From the NCBI GenBank assembly GCA_937960785.1, contig CALGOZ010000007.1, forward strand, positions 1 to 13,477: a DNA stretch of 13,477 nt, in the 5' to 3' direction. The DNA is from an uncultured Pseudogracilibacillus sp. (GTDB lineage Bacteria > Bacillota > Bacilli > Bacillales > Amphibacillaceae). The notes below the pieces were generated by a model. That model was given only the letters and a program-made list of their open reading frames with translations, had not been told where the DNA came from and searched no databases. This document shows, piece after piece, positions 13,261 through 13,477 of the stretch. Position numbers and translations under genes: made by a program. Numbering within the stretch: the stretch's first letter is position 1; every line of letters begins with the position of its first letter.

Positions 13261-13477
13261 CTTATCCAATAGAGGCTTCTACTGAATAAGTTTAGACAGA
13301 AAAGCAGTGTAGCTTACCTATTGGGAGCTTCCATCGAATAAGTTTATATAGAAAAGCTGTATAACATACCTAGTGGGGTCTTCTACTGAGTAAGTCTATG
13401 CACAAATGTGTTTTAACCTACTCACTGGAGAGCTCTACTATGTAGGTAGACGTGCAAAAGTGATTTAACTTACCCAC
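13261..13477. repeat. Tandem array of 52-bp dyad units, running off the window
   Basis: Four consecutive units of exactly 52 bp (13261-13312, 13313-13364, 13365-13416, 13417-13468) and the first 9 bp of a fifth. Units begin CTTAYC-like and end TTTAA, TATAA or TGTAG. Each holds an imperfect dyad in its first 30 bp; in unit 1, CTTATCCAATAGA pairs with TCTACTGAATAAG at 11 of 13 positions. Spacing is conserved exactly while sequence has drifted, and some substitutions are in paired positions. The units are noncoding and unrelated by eye to the left-end array. The stretch 13230-13260 before it shows nothing else. Confidence 0.88.

Noticed and set aside
13261..13477. CRISPR array
   Set aside because: Units are similar along their whole 52 bp instead of alternating constant repeats with unrelated spacers, and no cas gene is nearby.

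Overview
The window looks like chromosomal DNA of a low-GC, endospore-forming member of the Bacillaceae. The base composition is AT-rich, ribosome binding sites are strong AGGAGG types, GTG and TTG starts are frequent, and there is a gamma-type small acid-soluble spore protein. The right half keeps the gene order of the Bacillus subtilis recX-yfhH...yfhP-mutY...sspE...ygaC-ygaD neighbourhood, but yfhS, fabL and ygaB are absent. I cannot name the genus from sequence alone.

Layout. Positions 1-253 hold a decaying tandem array (51-bp units) full of small palindromes. It precedes a short SPFH-domain membrane protein gene (392-952, +). A minus-strand operon follows (4332 down to 969): a YtrA-type GntR repressor, a DUF1648/DUF5808 polytopic membrane protein, a 62-residue PLDc_N membrane protein, an ABC ATPase and an ABC-2 type permease. 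The last three resemble YxlE-YxlF-YxlG of B. subtilis. A near-perfect 21-bp dyad sits just upstream of the operon -10 box and is probably the repressor's own operator. Next come a MinJ-like PDZ membrane protein (4423-5580, -) and a GNAT acetyltransferase (5834-6391, -), each with its own intrinsic terminator.

The roughly 300-nt leader of the acetyltransferase gene is the most intriguing stretch. It can fold into a three-way-junction-like element with a T-arm-like hairpin, an H-type pseudoknot and a 7-bp long-range helix, and it ends in a terminator-like hairpin plus U-run about 50 nt before the start codon. I do not recognise it as a known riboswitch or T-box. It is the best candidate here for an undescribed cis-regulatory RNA.

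The right half carries recX and yfhH (probably co-transcribed, +), yfhP (-) convergent with them across a shared terminator, mutY (+) divergent from yfhP, a one-repeat sspE whose ribosome binding site lies in a long inverted repeat, ygaC/ntdP, and the ABC exporter ygaD. The window ends in a second, unrelated tandem array of exactly 52-bp units, each with an imperfect dyad, which runs off the edge.

Functionally this is mostly housekeeping DNA (DNA repair and recombination control, cell division, spore protein, nucleotide hydrolysis, export), with a regulated envelope-type ABC operon and several noncoding elements of interest. No coding defence system, phage, transposase or CRISPR array is visible.
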